Part shown: piece by piece, positions 1 through 9,228 of the stretch | Layout: each line of letters begins with the position of its first letter | How positions within the stretch are numbered: position 1 is the stretch's first letter | From: AP-15 sp963788085 | Lineage (GTDB): Bacteria > Pseudomonadota > Alphaproteobacteria > ATCC43930 > CGMCC-115725 | Assembly (NCBI GenBank): GCA_963788085.1 | Contig: CAWBFS010000057.1 | Location: 84,072 to 148,071, forward strand | DNA length: 64,000 nucleotides | Direction of reading: 5' to 3' | The notes under the pieces: generated by a model | Told to the model about the DNA's origin: nothing | What the model saw: the letters and a program-made list of their open reading frames with translations, nothing else | Database searches by the model: none | Program-made: the position numbers and the translations under genes

Positions 1-313
1 GCCGCACTTCGACGAGCTCGCCGCCGCCAAGTCGCGATAGGTCACGGCCGAGCACGTCGATCTTGCCTTCCTGAGCCGAGCGCAGTGCCCCGATCAAGGT
101 CAACAAAGTGGTCTTGCCCGCCCCCGAGGGGCCGGTCATCACGACGAGCTGACCCGCGGGGATCTCGATCGAGTTGCCGAACAGGACCTGGTTGCGCGCT
201 TCGCCCTCACCGTAATAGTGGTTCAGCCCGTGAACCCGCACTACCGGTTCGGGTGCGGCCGGCCGCGCGACCGGCGGCGCCTCGCGCCCGCTCGGCGACG
301 AGAGCGGCGCACA
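1..313 (-). CDS. DevA-type ABC exporter ATP-binding protein (partial)
   Basis: ATPase subunit of a DevCA-type exporter, cut by the window edge. About 100 N-terminal residues are visible, with the family lead-in VRVHGLNHYYGEGEAR followed by the P-loop GPSGAGKTT. The Q-loop, signature motif and Walker B lie outside the window. It follows the permease at 314 directly and should be its energy-coupling partner at the inner membrane. The start is unclear. The ATG at 314 is one base out of frame with the conserved reading, and the first in-frame start is a GTG at 241, which would remove a proline-rich leader. A one-base indel near the start is likely. The family call rests on the motif and the operon partners. 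Confidence 0.8.
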
Positions 314-1456
314 TCAGAACACCTCCGCTGGATCGGCCGTGATCACCCGCCGCACGGCCATCGCCGCCGAGATCAGGCACATGCCCAGGGTTAGGCCGAG
401 GCTGACGAGCATCACCCGCATGGTCATGTGCAGCGGCAACAGCGCGAAACGGCCAATGACGTAATAGAGCAGGATGCTCAGCAGCAATGCCGGGACCCAT
501 CCGGCCAGGGCATTGAACGCCGCCTGCTCAAAGACCACGCGCAGCAGATAGCCGGATTTATATCCCATCGCCTTCAATGTCGCATATTGCGGCAGCTGGT
601 CGGAAAGATCGGTGTAGGTGACTTGATACGAGATCAGCATGCCGACCACAAAGCCTACAATGGTGCCCATCGCAAAGATCGGTCCGGCCGAAGACACGTC
701 TGCCTGAAACTTGCGCTCGAACTCGATCAGCTGCGGCTTGGTGAATACCGCGATCGTGTCGGGCAATGCTTTTCTCAAGGATTGCTGGACGGCGGCCGGA
801 TCATCGCCGGCGCGTACCTTGATCACCCCGACATCGACGTCAGCAGGATCGCCGGCCGGACCGCGCAGCAGGCTCGCGAAGGTGCGATCGCTCATAATGA
901 CCGTGCCGTCGCTCTGGAAATCGGGGCCGAGAGCAAAGCTGCCGACGATCTTGACCTTGGCGCCGTTGAGCTCGGCTTCCGTCGCGCCGCTGTCCATGCC
1001 GAGAAAGCGCCGGGCGCGCCGGTCGACGAGTACGGTATTCGGCTCCTTCAGTTTGTCGCGGGCGGCGTTCACATCGGCATAGGTAAAGACCGGCGCATCG
1101 GGATCGAAGCCAAAGGCGCGGACCAGAAAGATCTTGCCGTCGATCGGGTTCTTCCAGAAAAAGTTGAACCAGTCGGCATAGAGCGGCCGCGCGCTCGCGA
1201 CACCCGGCACATCGCGCGCCTTGTCGAGATCGGCACGGGGAAACGGGTCTCGCGTCGCGAACTGATACTTGTGGGCGCTCTGCAGCAGAATATCGCCGTC
1301 GAGGCCGCGGATCACCGCGAAGGCGCTCTCGAAGAAGGCTTGTTCGAAGCCGAGCTGCATCAGCATCAGCAGCACCGCGAAGCCGATGCCGCCCGCCGAG
1401 CGCAGCAGCCGCGACTTGTTCGAAACAAGATTGCGCCAGGCGAGCGGGACCGAGCC
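314..1456 (-). CDS. DevC-type ABC transporter permease (second copy)
   Basis: Inner-membrane permease of the FtsX/MacB-like DevC family. The conserved reading starts near 1456 with PLAWRNLVSNKSRLL, followed by the first membrane helix, and runs without a break to the TGA at 314. It shows the large extracytoplasmic loop and then the C-terminal helices, ending DPAEVF. No ATG exists at the expected N-terminus; the first ATG in frame (1375) lies inside the first helix. So either a rare start is used or a base is missing. It is preceded by a paralogous permease and followed by DevA, giving a permease-permease-ATPase order. No membrane fusion protein (DevB) is in the window. Confidence 0.8.
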   Translation of the reverse strand, partial: GSVPLAWRNLVSNKSRLLRSAGGIGFAVLLMLMQLGFEQAFFESAFAVIRGLDGDILLQSAHKYQFATRDPFPRADLDKARDVPGVASARPLYADWFNFFWKNPIDGKIFLVRAFGFDPDAPVFTYADVNAARDKLKEPNTVLVDRRARRFLGMDSGATEAELNGAKVKIVGSFALGPDFQSDGTVIMSDRTFASLLRGPAGDPADVDVGVIKVRAGDDPAAVQQSLRKALPDTIAVFTKPQLIEFERKFQADVSSAGPIFAMGTIVGFVVGMLISYQVTYTDLSDQLPQYATLKAMGYKSGYLLRVVFEQAAFNALAGWVPALLLSILLYYVIGRFALLPLHMTMRVMLVSLGLTLGMCLISAAMAVRRVITADPAEVF

Positions 1457-1531
1457 CGGCCGCGCTATTCCGGCGAGCCCTGCAGGAGGGTGTCGGAGGG
1501 AGGCGGGGGCAGTCGACAGAACCCGACCCTC

Positions 1532-2726
1532 TCAGAACACGTCAGCAGGCGCGGCGCGGCGCAGAACTGCCGCACCGAGAGCAGCGCTGAAATCAAGGCC
1601 ATGGCGAGCGCAGCGGCGAAGACGGCGAGGAGGCGCATTTCGCTCATCGTCACCGGCAGCAGCGTCTCTTGGCGGATCACCGAGTAAAGCCCCAATGCGG
1701 CGCCCAGGGCCGGAATGAACCCGGCGATGACGATCAGCAGCGACATCGCGCTGACCGTGCCGGCCAGCGACCGGTCGGGATAGCCGATCGCCTTCAATGT
1801 GGCGAATTGCGGCAATTGCCGGCTGACCTGCGTCGAGACGATTTGGTAGACGATCATGATCCCGACAACAAAAGAGATCAGCAGCCCCGATCCGAAGATG
1901 ATCCCGACCGAGGTGCGGGTCGTCCAATATGCCGTTTCATGCGCTTCGAGCGCCTTGTGCGTAAAGATCTGGAGGCCGGAGCCGACCACCTTGCGCAAAT
2001 TGCCGGCGACGTGATCGGGGTCCACCCCGGGCTTCAGCTGGATCGCGCCGAGATTGACGATGTTGAGCCGCGTTGCGGAAACAGCCGGGCAAAATTCGCC
2101 GTCGCTGGCCAGCACGACCCCTAGGCCCATGAAACCCGTGCCGAGCACATATTGCCCGCCGATCGTGACCTTGCGGTCGCCGATCTCGACGACCCGGCCG
2201 GTGTCGAGCGGCCCGAACATCGGCCGGGTCGCGCTGTCGACGAGAACCGTGTCGGGCCGATCGAGGGCGCTGGTTTGCCGGTTGATGCTGTCGGGAATGA
2301 AGACATGGCTCGCGGGGTCGAAGCCGATCACAAAAACATCCGGCCACATGCCCCCTTCGCCACTCTTCCATTTGGCAAATCCGAAATAGATCGGCGTTGC
2401 CTCCTCCACATCGGGCAGAGGCCGCGGACCGGGTCCAGTCGGCTGAGCGGAAAGGCGCCCGGCTGAGCCTGGTACTCGTATTCGTTCGAGGCGAGCAGCA
2501 GGTCGAACCTCATATTGTCATAGAGCAACAGGCCGCCGCGCGGCACGGCATAGAAAAAACCGAGCTCGACAAAGACGAGGAGGATCGCCATGAAAATCCC
2601 GATCAGCGCGAGCGCGGTCCGTCTCTTGTCATATGTCAAGATGCGCCAGGCGAGCGGAACCCTCGGACGGGAATGGAACAGGGCGATCATCGCGGTTCGG
2701 TTTGTACGCGAGCGGGTAACGATCAT
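1532..2726 (-). CDS. DevC-type ABC transporter permease (first copy, frame-broken)
   Basis: First gene of the exporter operon and a paralogue of the next permease. The N-terminal part reads PLAWRILTYDKRRT and then a hydrophobic helix. Starts at 2726 or 2690 are both possible; neither has a strong Shine-Dalgarno. The reading changes frame near 2410 (before VEEATPIYFGFAKW) and again near 1570, after which it ends RRAAPADVF at 1532, matching the DPAEVF end of the partner. Without the last shift it would run on to 1465 with an unrelated tail. Both breaks are single-base and the flanking protein is conserved, so indels in the sequence are more likely than decay. Confidence 0.78.
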
Positions 2727-2854
2727 CAACTTCCCGGTGCCGGCGGATATGGACGCGCACAAAAGGGTGATTGGGGCGGACGAGGCGACCGGCTTATAAT
2801 CCGCGTCAAACACTCTCCCGGCGAGGTGCCGCGAGCCGATCGAGGAGTAGCTTG

Positions 2855-3304
2855 ATGCCCCATCTCATCATTAACGGACAGACGCAAGAGGTCGATGTCG
2901 ATCCCGACACCCCGTTGCTTTGGGTGCTGCGCGACACCTTGGGCCTGACCGGCACGAAGTTCGGGTGCGGCATCGCCCAGTGCGGGGCCTGCACGGTCCA
3001 TATCGACGGCGTTGCGACCCGGTCCTGCTCGGTGCCGGTCAGCGCCGCCGAAGGGACCCAGATCACGACGATCGAGGGGTTGCCGGCCAACGGCGCTCTG
3101 CATCCCGTGCAAAGGGCCTGGATCGCCCACGATGTGCCGCAATGCGGCTATTGCCAGAGCGGCATGATCATGGCCGTGGCGGCTCTCCTCAAGGACAAGC
3201 CGCAACCGACCGACGCCGATATCGACGCCGCGGTCACCAACATCTGCCGCTGCGGCACCTACGCCCGCATCCGCGCGGCGATCCACACCGCCGCGCAGGC
3301 GTGA
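2855..3304 (+). CDS. (2Fe-2S)-binding small subunit of a molybdenum hydroxylase (IorA-like)
   Basis: Electron-transfer subunit of an isoquinoline 1-oxidoreductase/aldehyde-oxidoreductase type enzyme, 149 residues. The N-terminal plant-type ferredoxin domain has the cysteine set of FGCGIAQCGACTVH plus one more about 12 residues on. The C-terminal helical domain has CGYCQSG and ICRCG, binding the second 2Fe-2S cluster. The ATG at 2855 is chosen because GAGGAG lies 8-13 bases upstream; an upstream extension in the same frame looks non-coding. The catalytic subunit follows 16 bases later. The substrate cannot be read from the sequence. Confidence 0.9.
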   Translation: MPHLIINGQTQEVDVDPDTPLLWVLRDTLGLTGTKFGCGIAQCGACTVHIDGVATRSCSVPVSAAEGTQITTIEGLPANGALHPVQRAWIAHDVPQCGYCQSGMIMAVAALLKDKPQPTDADIDAAVTNICRCGTYARIRAAIHTAAQA

Positions 3305-3320
3305 CGCGGAGGGACACGCC

Positions 3321-5482
3321 ATGACACACATGCCGCAGATCAGCCGCCGCTTTTTCCTGACGACCGCAGCCGCCGCGGGCGGCGGGCTCGCGCTCGGTTT
3401 TCACCTCCCGGACGGTATCGCGCAGCCGAGGCCGCGGCGGGCCCTGCCGAGGTCAACGCCTGGGTGGTGATCCAGCCCGATGACGCGGTCATCATCCGCG
3501 TCGCCCGCTCCGAAATGGGGCAGGGCATCACCACCGCGCTGCCGATGCTGGTCGCCGAGGAGCTCGCAATGCGACTGGAGCAAGGTGCGCGCCGAATTCC
3601 CGTCACCCGAAGAGAACCTGCGGCGCAAGCGCGCCTGGGGCGACATGTCGACCGGCGGCAGCCGGTCGGTGCGGACCTCGCAGGAATATCTCGCGCAAGG
3701 CCGGCGCGGCGGCGCGCGAAATGCTGATCGCCGCCGCGGCGGCGCAATGGGGGGTTCCGGCGGCCGAGTGTCAGGCGGCAAACAGCGTCGTCACCCACAA
3801 GCCGAGCGGCCGCACTTTGCGCTATGGCGAGGTCGCGGAGGCCGCCGCGAAACTGCCGCCTCCGTCCGAGATAAAGCTGAAGGACCCGAAGGACTGGACC
3901 TTGCTCGGAACGCCGCAGAAGCGGCTCGACACCGTCGACAAGGTGACCGGGAAGCCGATCTACGGCATCGATGTCCGCGTCCCGAACATGGTTTATGCCG
4001 CGATCGTTCAATGCCCGGTCTTCGGGGGCACGCCCAAATCCTACGACGAGTCGAAAATCCGCGGGCTCAAAGGCGTGCGCCAGGTGGTGCGGCTGCCGAA
4101 CGCGGTCGCGGTCGTCGCCGACAGCTGGTGGCAGGCGAAGACGGCGATCGATGCGCTGCCGGTGACTTGGGACGAGGGCCAGAACGGCAAGGTGTCGAGC
4201 GCCAGCATCGCCGAGTTCCTGCGCGGCGGGCTCACCGCGCCGGAGGCGGCGGTGGTCCGCAAGGAGGGCGATGTCGATGCGGCGCTCGCCAAGGCCGCGA
4301 AGCGGGTCGAGGCCGAATATGGCGCGCCGTTCTTGAGCCATGCGACGATGGAGCCGCAGAACTGCACGGCCTCATGTCACCCCCGACAAGGTCGAGATCT
4401 GGGTATCCACGCAGAGCGGCGAAGCGGCGTTGGCCGCGGCGGCGGCTGCCGCCGAGGTGCCGCCGGAGAAGGTCGTCGTGCACAAGACGATGCTCGGCGG
4501 CGGCTTCGGCCGGCGCGGCGCGGTGCAGGACTATGTCCATCAGGCGGTGCTGATCGCCAAGGCGGCCGGGCAGCCGGTCAAGCTCCTATGGACGCGCGAG
4601 GAGGACATCCGCCACGACTTCTACCGTCCGGCGGCGATGGCCAAGTTCACCGCCGGCCTCGACGCGTCGGGAATGCCCGTCGCATGGCGGGTGCGGGTCA
4701 CCGGCCCGTCGATCCTTGCCAATCTGTTCCCGCAGCGGCTGACGGGCGGCGTCGATCAGTCCTTCGCCAACGGCTTCACCGACGAGATGGCCTACGCTGT
4801 GCCGAACTACGAGGTCGGCTATGCAATGCGCACGACACATGTGCCGGTCGGGTTCTGGCGCTCGGTCAACCATTCGCAAAACGGCTTCTTCAGGGAATGC
4901 TTCATCGACGAGATGGCGCACGCCGCCGGGCAGGATCCGTACCAGTACCGCCGAAAATTGTTGGGCAAGGACCCGGTGCGGCTCGCGGTGCTCGACGCGG
5001 CCGCGCAAAAGGCGGACTGGGACAAGCCGGCCGCGCCAGGCGTCTCGCGCGGCATCGCTCTTGTCGAGGCCTATGGCAGCCTCTGCGCGCAAGTCGCCGA
5101 AGCGTCGGTCGACGATAAGGGCGCGGTGCGGGTGCACCGCGTCGTCGCGGCGGTCGACACCGGTCATGTCGTCAACCCCGAAATCCTCCGGGCTCAGGCC
5201 GAAAGCGCGATCGTCTATGGGTTGACCGCGGCGCTCTACGGTGCGATCACGATCGAGAACGGCCGCGTCCAACAAGGCAATTTCGACGACTACGAGATGC
5301 TGCGTCTCGCCGAAATGCCGGTCGTCGAGACCGTGCTGGTCCCGAGCGGCGGGTTCTGGGGCGGCGGCGGCGAGCCCGGAGTGCCGCCTTTGGCTCCGGC
5401 CCTGTGCAATGCGATTTTCGCGGCAACCGGCAAGCGCATCCGCTCGCTCCCGCTGAAGGGCCAGGATCTGAAGCCGGTGTGA
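3321..5482 (+). CDS. Molybdopterin-binding catalytic subunit, IorB-like (four frame breaks)
   Basis: Large subunit of the molybdenum hydroxylase, partner of the small subunit at 2855. It begins with a twin-arginine signal (SRRFFLTTAAAAGG), so the folded enzyme is probably exported. Conserved reading passes MGQGITTALPMLVAEEL, then the GGGFGRR molybdopterin motif near 4500, and ends with GEPGVPPLAPALCNA, which carries the catalytic-type glutamate. The frame changes near 3430, 3590, 3700 and 4370, each by a single base, with no loss of domain order. Total length (about 715 residues) is normal for the family. I read it as one intact gene with sequence indels. A cytochrome c gene follows, but that cytochrome fits FccA better than an Ior partner. 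Confidence 0.85.
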
Positions 5483-5554
5483 GCGCGCTGCCCCTCACCC
5501 AGAAAGCCCGGAGCCTGTCCTCGGGCCGCTCTTCGCCCGGACCCGTGGGGGCTT

Positions 5555-5661
5555 GGTCCCCCCTCTCCCGCGCTGCGGGAGAGGAGTTTTGAGCCGCGTC
5601 TCTTGCAGCCCCTCTCCCGCGCTGCGGGAGAGGGTGACGAGCGTAGCGAGGCGGGTGAGGG
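5555..5661. repeat. REP palindromes, two copies
   Basis: Two copies of the palindrome CTCTCCCGCGCTGCGGGAGAG start near 5563 and 5612. The second continues into the GAGCG-AGCGAGGCGGGTGAGGG tail typical of this repeat class in the window. The tail overlaps the GTG start of the next gene (5655). The same class recurs at 18.9/20.1/21.5, 27.7, 31.7, 46.4, 51.4, 52.8, 56.5 and 58.4 kb. Confidence 0.85.
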
Positions 5662-5930
5662 TCTTACCGCTTCTATTGGGGATGGCTGCGGCGCCGGCAG
5701 GGGCCGCACCGCCGCCCGGCGCGTCCTCTTGCTCGGGGTGCCATCCGCCGAGCGCTTCGGCGCAAACGAAGGTGGCGCCGCTACGCGGACAAAACCCCGC
5801 AGAGATCGTGGCGGCGATGGAGGCGTTCCGCTCCGGTGAGCGCCCGTCGACGGTAATGGGACGCATTGCGAAGGGGTTCTCCGACGACGAGATCCGGGCG
5901 ATCGCCGCCTGGGTGGCTGAGCCGCATTGA
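5655..5930 (+). CDS. fccA: Flavocytochrome c sulfide dehydrogenase cytochrome subunit
   Basis: Small periplasmic cytochrome c, 91 residues: a signal peptide ending near AGAA, one CSGCH haem site near residue 28, and the C-terminal GFSDDEIRAIAAWVA helix with a preceding methionine as likely axial ligand. Size and the adjacent FAD subunit (11 bases downstream) support the electron-accepting subunit of sulfide:cytochrome c oxidoreductase. The start is a GTG that lies within the tail of a REP element. The frame stays open upstream through the REP, so the repeat supplies part of the translation start region. An alternative role as electron acceptor of the preceding molybdenum enzyme cannot be excluded. 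Confidence 0.78.
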   Translation: MRVLPLLLGMAAAPAGAAPPPGASSCSGCHPPSASAQTKVAPLRGQNPAEIVAAMEAFRSGERPSTVMGRIAKGFSDDEIRAIAAWVAEPH

Positions 5931-5940
5931 GGGCTGAGCC

Positions 5941-7207
5941 GTGACGCGGGCGACACGACGTGCTTTTCTGAGCGGCGCGGCAGCGGCGGTCGCGCTATTG
6001 CCAAAGCCGTCCTTGGCTCAGGCGAAGGCGCGCATCGTTATCCTCGGCGGCGGGTTCGCCGGCGCGACCTGCGCGCGGGCCTTGCGTCGCGCCGACCCGC
6101 GGTTCGAGATCACGCCTCGTCGAGCCCAACCCAATCTTCACGGCCTGTCCGTTCAGCAACGCCGTGATCGCCGGTCTGCGCGACATTGCGGCGCAGCGCT
6201 TCGGCTATGACGCGATCCGCAACGAAGGCGTAGCCGTTGCGCCGGAGCAGGCAATGGCGGTCGATTCTCAGGCGCGGCGCGTCAGCCTGCGTGGCGGCGC
6301 CGCACTCAACTACGACCGGCTGGTCATGGCGCCGGGGATCGCGATCCGCTGGGATGCGCTGCCCGGCTATGACGAGGCCGCGGCCGGCGTGATGCCGCAT
6401 GCCTGGGTGGCCGGCGACCAGACGCTCCTGCTGCGGCGCCAGCTCGAGGCGATGCCCGACGGCGGCACGGTCGTGATCTCGGCTCCTGCCAATCCGTTCC
6501 GTTGTCCCCCTGGCCCGTACGAGCGGGCCAGCCTGGTCGCCCATTACCTGAAGCAGGCAAAGTCACGCTCCAAGCTGATCGTGCTCGACGCCAAGGACAG
6601 CTTTTCAAAGCAGCGATTGTTTCAGAACGCCTGGCAGCAGCTCTATCCCGAGATGATCGAATGGGTGTCGCTCTCAAACGGCGGCAAAGTCGTCTCCGTC
6701 GACGCGAAGACCCGCACCTTGACGACCGATTTCGCCAGCTACAAGGCCGATGTCGCGAATGTCATCCCGCCGCAGCGGGCGGCGGGGATCGCGCAAATCG
6801 CGGGTGTCGCCGACGCCACCGGCTGGTGCCCGATCGATCCGGTCAGCTTCGAATTGCGTCTCCAGCCGAACATCCATGTCATCGGCGACGCCGCGATCGC
6901 CGGCGCGATGCCGAAATCGGCCTTCGCCGCCAACGCCCAGGCTAAAGTCTGCGCCGATGCCGTAGCCGCGCTGCTGCATGGCCAAGCCCTGTCGCCACCA
7001 AAGCTGATCAACACCTGCTACAGCCTGGTGGCGCCCGGTTACGGGATTTCGATCGCCGGGGTCTACCATCCGACAGGTGGGCAGCTGGCCGATGTCGAGG
7101 GGGCGGGCGGGGTCAGTCCGATCGATGCGCCGGCCGATTTTCGTGCTCTCGAGGCAGCTTATGCGGAATCCTGGTTCCGCACGATCACGGCCGAAACGTT
7201 CGGCTGA
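5941..7207 (+). CDS. fccB: Flavocytochrome c sulfide dehydrogenase FAD subunit (one frame break)
   Basis: FAD-binding flavoprotein that oxidises sulfide in the periplasm with FccA. It starts with GTG and a twin-arginine signal (RRAFLSGAAAAVALL), then the dinucleotide-binding motif VILGGGFAGATCA. After a single-base frame break near 6115 it continues with NAVIAGLRD and runs through the FAD/NAD-type fold to the FCSD C-terminal domain (NTCYSLVAPGYGISIAGVY), ending in WFRTITAETFG at 7207. About 421 residues is normal for FccB/SoxF. Its stop overlaps the region of the soxX start, and it lies in one operon with fccA and soxXYZA. Confidence 0.9.
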
Positions 7208-7211
7208 TGCC

Positions 7212-7646
7212 GTGGTCGCCGGCTTGGCGGCGCTGTTGATGTCGACCGGCGCCGTTTCGCCAGGGGAGTTGCGCCCCTACACGATCGTCGGCGAAGCGAT
7301 TCCCGCCTCGCTGACCGGAACCGCCGGCGACCCGGTGCGCGGCCGGGCGATCGTCTTGGATCGTCGGTTGGGCGCCTGCCTGCTGTGCCATACCGGCCCG
7401 TTTGCGGAAGAGAAGCTCCAGGGGACGCTCGCGCCGGATCTGTCGGGGGCCGGCGCGCATTGGTCCGAGGGTCAGCTAAGGCTGCGCATTATCGACCCAA
7501 CCCGGCTCAACCCCGACACGATCATGCCACCATACTACCGGGTGGAAGGACTCACCCGCGTCGGTCATGCCTGGCGCGGCAAGCCGATCCTGACCGCCGA
7601 GCAGATCGAGGATGTGGTAGCGTTCCTAGTGACCTTGCGCGACTGA
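7212..7646 (+). CDS. soxX: SoxX c-type cytochrome subunit of the SoxAX complex
   Basis: Small periplasmic cytochrome, about 144 residues, partner of SoxA in the thiosulfate-binding step of the Sox pathway. A short signal peptide is followed by GACLLCHTGP, the single haem c site near residue 57, and then TIMPPYYRVEGL, carrying the likely axial methionine. The C-terminal helix is QIEDVVAFLVTL. The GTG at 7212 is the best in-frame start because a signal peptide follows it at once. It lies 4 bases after the fccB stop, so the two are cotranscribed. Confidence 0.85.
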   Translation: MVAGLAALLMSTGAVSPGELRPYTIVGEAIPASLTGTAGDPVRGRAIVLDRRLGACLLCHTGPFAEEKLQGTLAPDLSGAGAHWSEGQLRLRIIDPTRLNPDTIMPPYYRVEGLTRVGHAWRGKPILTAEQIEDVVAFLVTLRD

Positions 7647-7663
7647 TCGAGGTGCCTAGAGCG

Positions 7664-8117
7664 ATGCAACTGCTGTCGACCCGCCGTCGGATCCTGTTGG
7701 CGGCCGCGGGGGTCGGGCTCGCTTCGTTCGCTCCGAGAGCCAGCGCGACGGAGGAGGCGATGTCGGACGCGATCCGCGATTTCATCGGCGAGGCGCCCGT
7801 CGCGCCCGGCAAGGTCAAGCTCGAATTGCCGTCGATCGTCGAAAACGGAAATACCGTGCCTTTGACCGTGTCAGTCGAGAGCCCGATGACCGAAACGGAC
7901 CACGTCGAGAGTATCCATATCTTCAACCAGAAGAACCCGCAGCCTTACGTCGCCGCGTTCCACCTCGGCCCGCGCGCCGGCAAGGCTTCGGTCGCGACGC
8001 GCATCCGGCTCGCCGAACTCGCAACGGGTCGTCGCAATAGCGCGGCTAGCCGATGGGAGCTTCTGGTCGGACAGCGCCGATATCATCGTGACCTTGGCGG
8101 CCTGCACCGAGCAGTGA
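7664..8117 (+). CDS. soxY: SoxY sulfur carrier protein with atypical C-terminus (one frame break)
   Basis: SoxY carries the sulfur intermediate as a cysteine adduct on a flexible C-terminal arm and works as a SoxYZ heterodimer. The twin-arginine signal STRRRILLAAAGVG fits folded export with SoxZ. The core reads VPLTVSVESPMTETDHV and IHIFNQKNPQPYVAAFHLGP. A one-base break near 8028 must be bridged, after which the reading is ADGSFWSDSADIIV and then TLAACTEQ-stop. The family normally ends GGCGG; here the cysteine is kept but the flanking glycines are replaced and three residues follow it. The end is read in the same frame as the conserved strand before it, so it is not caused by the break. Confidence 0.85.
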
Positions 8118-8124
8118 AGAGCCG

Positions 8125-8445
8125 ATGGCGCGGGTATTGATCAACTTCCCGCCGCGCGCAAAGCGCGGTGACATTATCGAGATCAAGACCTTGATCCAAC
8201 ATCCGATGGAAACGGGCTATCGCCTTGACAACAAGGGCGCGGTGATACCGCGCGACATCATCAGCCGCTTCAGTTGCACCTACAACGGGGAGGAGGTGTT
8301 TCGGGCCGAGCTGTTCCCGGCGATATCGGCGAACCCGTTCATCGCCTTTTCGACCATAGCGACGGAGAGCGGCGAGTTGGTCTTCAGCTGGATCGACGAT
8401 AATGGTCAAATTCAGAGTGAGATCCGTCAAATCACGGTCGAATGA
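8125..8445 (+). CDS. soxZ: SoxZ, partner of the SoxY sulfur carrier
   Basis: Complete 106-residue SoxZ: MARVLINFPPRAKRGDIIEI, then TLIQHPMETGYR and the C-terminal FSWIDDNGQ strand. It has no signal peptide, as expected, because SoxYZ is co-exported on the SoxY twin-arginine signal. It starts 7 bases after the soxY stop and its own stop overlaps the soxA ATG, so translation is probably coupled. Confidence 0.95.
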   Translation: MARVLINFPPRAKRGDIIEIKTLIQHPMETGYRLDNKGAVIPRDIISRFSCTYNGEEVFRAELFPAISANPFIAFSTIATESGELVFSWIDDNGQIQSEIRQITVE

Positions 8446-9215
8446 GGGCATTGCTCGCAGCGGGGCTCGCGTTGGCGGCCGCCGTAGCGGCGCAGGCAGC
8501 CGAGATTGCGAACGAGGCGAGGCGCTCGGGTTATGATTTCGCCAGCCCCGAAATCCGCGCGATGCAGGACGACGAGACGGCCAACCCCGGCATGCTGTGG
8601 ATCCTGCAAGGCGAAAGCCTATGGGCCAGAAAAGCGGGTGCAGCTGCGAAGTCCTGCCAGGATTGTCATGGCGACGCCGAGGCCAGCATGAAAGGAGTCG
8701 CCGCCCGCTATCCGGCGTTAGACGCCGTCTTGACCCGTCCGGTCGACCTCGAACAACGAATCAACCGCTGCCGCACCGAACATCAGAGGGCGCAGCCGCT
8801 CGACTGGGAAAGCAACGACTTGCTCGCGCTGACCGCATTTGTCGCCCGTCAATCGCGCGGACAGCCGATTGCAGTCTCGACCGGCCCCGAGTTGCGTGCG
8901 TTCGTCGATCAAGGACGACGGTTGTTCGAGCAACGCGAAGGTCAACTGAACATTTCCTGCAGCCAGTGCCACGACGACAACTGGGGCAAGCGCCTCGCCG
9001 GCAACGTGATCCCGCAGGGACACCCGACCGGCTACCCGATCTATCGTCTCGAATGGCAGAGCCTCGGCTCGCTGCAGCGCCGTCTTCGCGGCTGCATGAC
9101 TGGGGTGCGTGCCGAGCCCTTCGAGTATGGTGCTCCGCAGGCCGTCGCCCTCGAACTCTACCTGATGGAGCGGGGCCGCGGTATGCCGATGGACGCCCCG
9201 GCGGTGCGCCCGTGA
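8442..9215 (+). CDS. soxA: SoxA dihaem cytochrome of the SoxAX complex
   Basis: Catalytic cytochrome that joins thiosulfate to the SoxY cysteine. 257 residues, with a Sec signal peptide (ALAAAVAAQAAE) and two haem c sites, SCQDCHG and CSQCHDDNWGK, so this is a dihaem SoxA. The conserved cysteine ligand of the active-site haem is in RRLRGCMTGVRAEPF near residue 217. The ATG overlaps the soxZ stop. It is the last gene of the fcc-sox operon; the next gene is convergent. No soxB or soxCD is present in the window, so the set is complete only for SoxXYZA. Confidence 0.94.
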   Translation: MRALLAAGLALAAAVAAQAAEIANEARRSGYDFASPEIRAMQDDETANPGMLWILQGESLWARKAGAAAKSCQDCHGDAEASMKGVAARYPALDAVLTRPVDLEQRINRCRTEHQRAQPLDWESNDLLALTAFVARQSRGQPIAVSTGPELRAFVDQGRRLFEQREGQLNISCSQCHDDNWGKRLAGNVIPQGHPTGYPIYRLEWQSLGSLQRRLRGCMTGVRAEPFEYGAPQAVALELYLMERGRGMPMDAPAVRP

Positions 9216-9228
9216 GTGTATCGGCCGC

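Noticed and set aside
314..1718. Long plus-strand open frames opposite the DevC genes
   Set aside because: They are shadows of the conserved minus-strand permeases, with low-complexity Arg/Ala-rich translation and no domain.
3321..5482. Molybdenum hydroxylase large subunit as a pseudogene
   Set aside because: All domains are present in order with conserved motifs on both sides of each break, and the same type of break occurs in essential genes, so sequence indels are the simpler explanation.
5655..5930. Cytochrome as third subunit of the IorAB-like enzyme
   Set aside because: Its size, single CxxCH and C-terminal motif fit FccA, and it is 11 bases from fccB; the Ior role is kept only as an alternative.
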